7,294 nucleotides of DNA, taken from Candidatus Cibiobacter qucibialis (GTDB lineage: Bacteria; Bacillota; Clostridia; Oscillospirales; Ruminococcaceae). Under the pieces are notes generated by a model. It searched no databases and was not told the DNA's origin. It was given only the letters and a program-made list of their open reading frames with translations. The stretch covers positions 1 through 7,294 of the forward strand of contig SAUS01000098.1 in NCBI GenBank assembly GCA_004000625.1. Reading direction: 5' to 3'. Each line of letters starts with the position of its first letter. Position 1 is the first letter of the stretch. A program made the translations under genes and the position numbers. Below, piece by piece: positions 6,324-7,294 of this stretch.

Positions 6324-6422
6324 GGCAACACCGCACAATTCCCGCCTTGCGGCTTAAGCACCGCTCCGGCAGCTGCGGCACCTCGCTCGCCGTATCGGCA
6401 CTTAGAATTATGCGGTATTGCC
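6324..6422 (+). mobile_element. Complete 99-bp MITE-like palindromic element, copy B
   Basis: The element is bounded by 18-bp imperfect terminal inverted repeats: GGCAACACCGCACAATTC (6324-6341) and GAATTATGCGGTATTGCC (6405-6422), matching at 16 of 18 positions. The interior is GC-rich with small hairpins such as CCGC-CTT-GCGG. Partial copies lie at both window ends in opposite orientation. TA occurs just outside each end (6321-6322 and 6423-6424, allowing one extra G on the left), compatible with TA target duplication, but copies A and C do not show it clearly. There is no coding capacity, so any movement would need a transposase supplied elsewhere. It lies between the convergent DUF4830-like gene and the PnuC gene, ending 8 bases from the latter's stop codon. 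Confidence 0.85.
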
Positions 6423-6429
6423 TAAAATA

Positions 6430-7107
6430 TTAAGTTTGCAGAACTTCGCGCTTTTTCCAACTGATAAAGCCGTACAGATCATTAAAAAAGAAAATGATAA
6501 AGTTGACGGCCACCGGAAGATACCCCGAATTTGTCAGCGAAGCCAGCAGCCACAGCACGATCAGCACCACATCATTGGCGGCATACCCTAAAGCATAATA
6601 GGATGACCGCAGCATGGTCAGTGCCGCCGCAAGGAAGCTAGTGATGACAGAGAGGGTGCTGAAAGCAAGATTTGGCGTGTCCAGTGCGGCCAAAATGCGG
6701 TAAAACAGCACCGTGACCACAACGCAGCTGGCCAGCAGCCCGGCAAACTGGCGCAGGTTCAACTTCTGGATGGCAACAGCATCGCCGCTCTCGGCAGGGT
6801 GCCGCAGCCAGGTGATGGCGGACCATACCGCCATGGGCAGCGCCATGCCCAGATAGGTGATCATCTCACCCCAGTAGCGGAACCGGAAGGAGATGATACC
6901 GTATAAAATACTGAACACGATCATCAGCACCTGTGCCCAAACGTTGCCTTTGGCCGCAAACACCAGGGAGGTAACGCCCACCAGCGCAGCAATCAGGGTG
7001 AGAGGGTCAAAGTTTGCTGCCAGAATATTGGAAACCAGCACAATAAAAAGCGAACAGAGCCAGAGCAGCCATTCCTTTTTGGTCAGGGTAGAAAACGGAT
7101 TGTTCAA
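6430..7107 (-). CDS. pnuC: PnuC-family vitamin/nucleoside transporter (nicotinamide riboside transporter-like)
   Basis: A 225-residue polytopic inner-membrane protein with about seven or eight hydrophobic helices. It resembles PnuC transporters, which import nicotinamide riboside for NAD synthesis by facilitated diffusion. Family-like features are VFAAKGNVWAQVLMIVFSIL (49-68), YGIISFRFRYWGEM (69-82), AANDVVLIVLWLLA (176-189) and the C-terminal FNDLYGFISW (208-217). Related proteins carry thiamine (PnuT) or riboflavin (PnuX), so the substrate is not certain. The start is set at the TTG at 7107-7105 because AAAGGAG (7116-7122) lies 8 bases upstream. An ATG at 7146 would put this site inside the coding region and adds a 13-residue non-hydrophobic tail. 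The Shine-Dalgarno sits in a hairpin arm (7116-7158), so translation may be controlled. The gene is bracketed by MITE-like copies B (8 bases past the stop) and C (137 bases before the start). Confidence 0.9.
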   Translation of the reverse strand: MNNPFSTLTKKEWLLWLCSLFIVLVSNILAANFDPLTLIAALVGVTSLVFAAKGNVWAQVLMIVFSILYGIISFRFRYWGEMITYLGMALPMAVWSAITWLRHPAESGDAVAIQKLNLRQFAGLLASCVVVTVLFYRILAALDTPNLAFSTLSVITSFLAAALTMLRSSYYALGYAANDVVLIVLWLLASLTNSGYLPVAVNFIIFFFNDLYGFISWKKREVLQT

Positions 7108-7115
7108 TTTATACG

Positions 7116-7158
7116 CTCCTTTGATTCTTTTTGTTGGAAAAAGCAAAAATCAAAGGAA
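7116..7158 (-). promoter_or_regulatory. Hairpin sequestering the pnuC ribosome binding site
   Basis: On the minus strand TCCTTTGAT (7157-7149) is complementary to ATCAAAGGA (7125-7117), a perfect 9-bp stem extended by a U-G pair that includes 7116. Inside it, CTTTTT (7143-7138) pairs with AAAAAG (7132-7127) around a 5-base loop. The complete Shine-Dalgarno AAAGGAG (7122-7116) lies in the 3' arm, so the folded RNA would hide it. The leader upstream (7159-7243) matched no riboswitch class that I could recognise. Confidence 0.65.
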
Positions 7159-7243
7159 TAATTCGGGGTCAAGGATCGGGACACCGCGGCCGGATAAAAT
7201 CACCATATAAGCACCTGAGTGAAACGAGTGTTGAAAACGTAAA

Positions 7244-7294
7244 GGCAATACCGCATAATTCTAAGTGCCGATACGGCGAGCGAGGTGCGGCAGC
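7244..7294 (-). mobile_element. Partial MITE-like repeat, copy C (truncated by window edge)
   Basis: These 51 bases match the reverse complement of the right half of copy B (6372-6422) at 50 of 51 positions, beginning with the terminal repeat GGCAATACCGCATAATTC. The rest of the copy lies beyond the window. It is oriented opposite to B and the same way as A. It lies 137 bases upstream of the pnuC start. Confidence 0.9.

Noticed and set aside
6324..6422. Insertion sequence or CRISPR repeat
   Set aside because: There is no transposase reading frame, and the copies are far apart in mixed orientation with terminal inverted repeats. A MITE-like element fits better.
7158..7243. TPP, FMN, preQ1 or NAD+-II riboswitch upstream of pnuC
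   Set aside because: I looked for conserved cores such as CTGAGA for TPP and AGGG-type FMN elements on the minus strand and found none. Only the ribosome-site hairpin is supported; a covariance-model search would settle it.

Overview
The window is chromosomal DNA, probably from an anaerobic gut Clostridium-class bacterium of the Oscillospiraceae (Faecalibacterium / Gemmiger / Subdoligranulum-like). This rests on the GC-rich coding style, the Firmicutes-type AAAGGAG ribosome binding sites, and the gene families present; the genus is an inference. Eight protein genes are supported. No tRNA, rRNA, CRISPR array, transposase or phage gene was seen.

Layout from left to right. The window opens inside a small palindromic repeat (copy A, 1-60). 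A zinc-dependent phospholipase C family gene (121-1053) and a cytosolic cyclophilin (1112-1585) follow on the plus strand. A strong bidirectional terminator (1609-1657) separates them from a leftward operon (4511 down to 1700). In transcription order that operon encodes an OmpR/PhoB-type response regulator, a HAMP/HisKA sensor kinase that starts with TTG, and a small single-pass membrane protein with coiled-coil character and one dockerin/EF-hand-like loop. The 4512-4768 intergenic region carries divergent promoters. The rightward one drives a membrane-anchored glycerophosphodiester phosphodiesterase (4769-5614), followed by a DUF4830-like membrane-anchored protein (5693-6241). After a hairpin comes a complete 99-bp MITE-like element (copy B, 6324-6422), then a leftward PnuC-family transporter gene (7107-6430). 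The window ends inside a third copy of the same element (copy C, 7244-7294).

The two-component pair and the membrane protein form one transcription unit, and the membrane protein is the best candidate for an uncharacterised accessory of the pair. Two enzymes act on phospholipids or their breakdown products, but they are in separate units and no pathway link is shown. The most notable non-coding signals are two genes whose Shine-Dalgarno sequence lies inside a hairpin arm (pnuC and the DUF4830-like gene), and the MITE-like family, whose copies B and C bracket pnuC in inverted orientation. No clearly new multi-gene system is visible.
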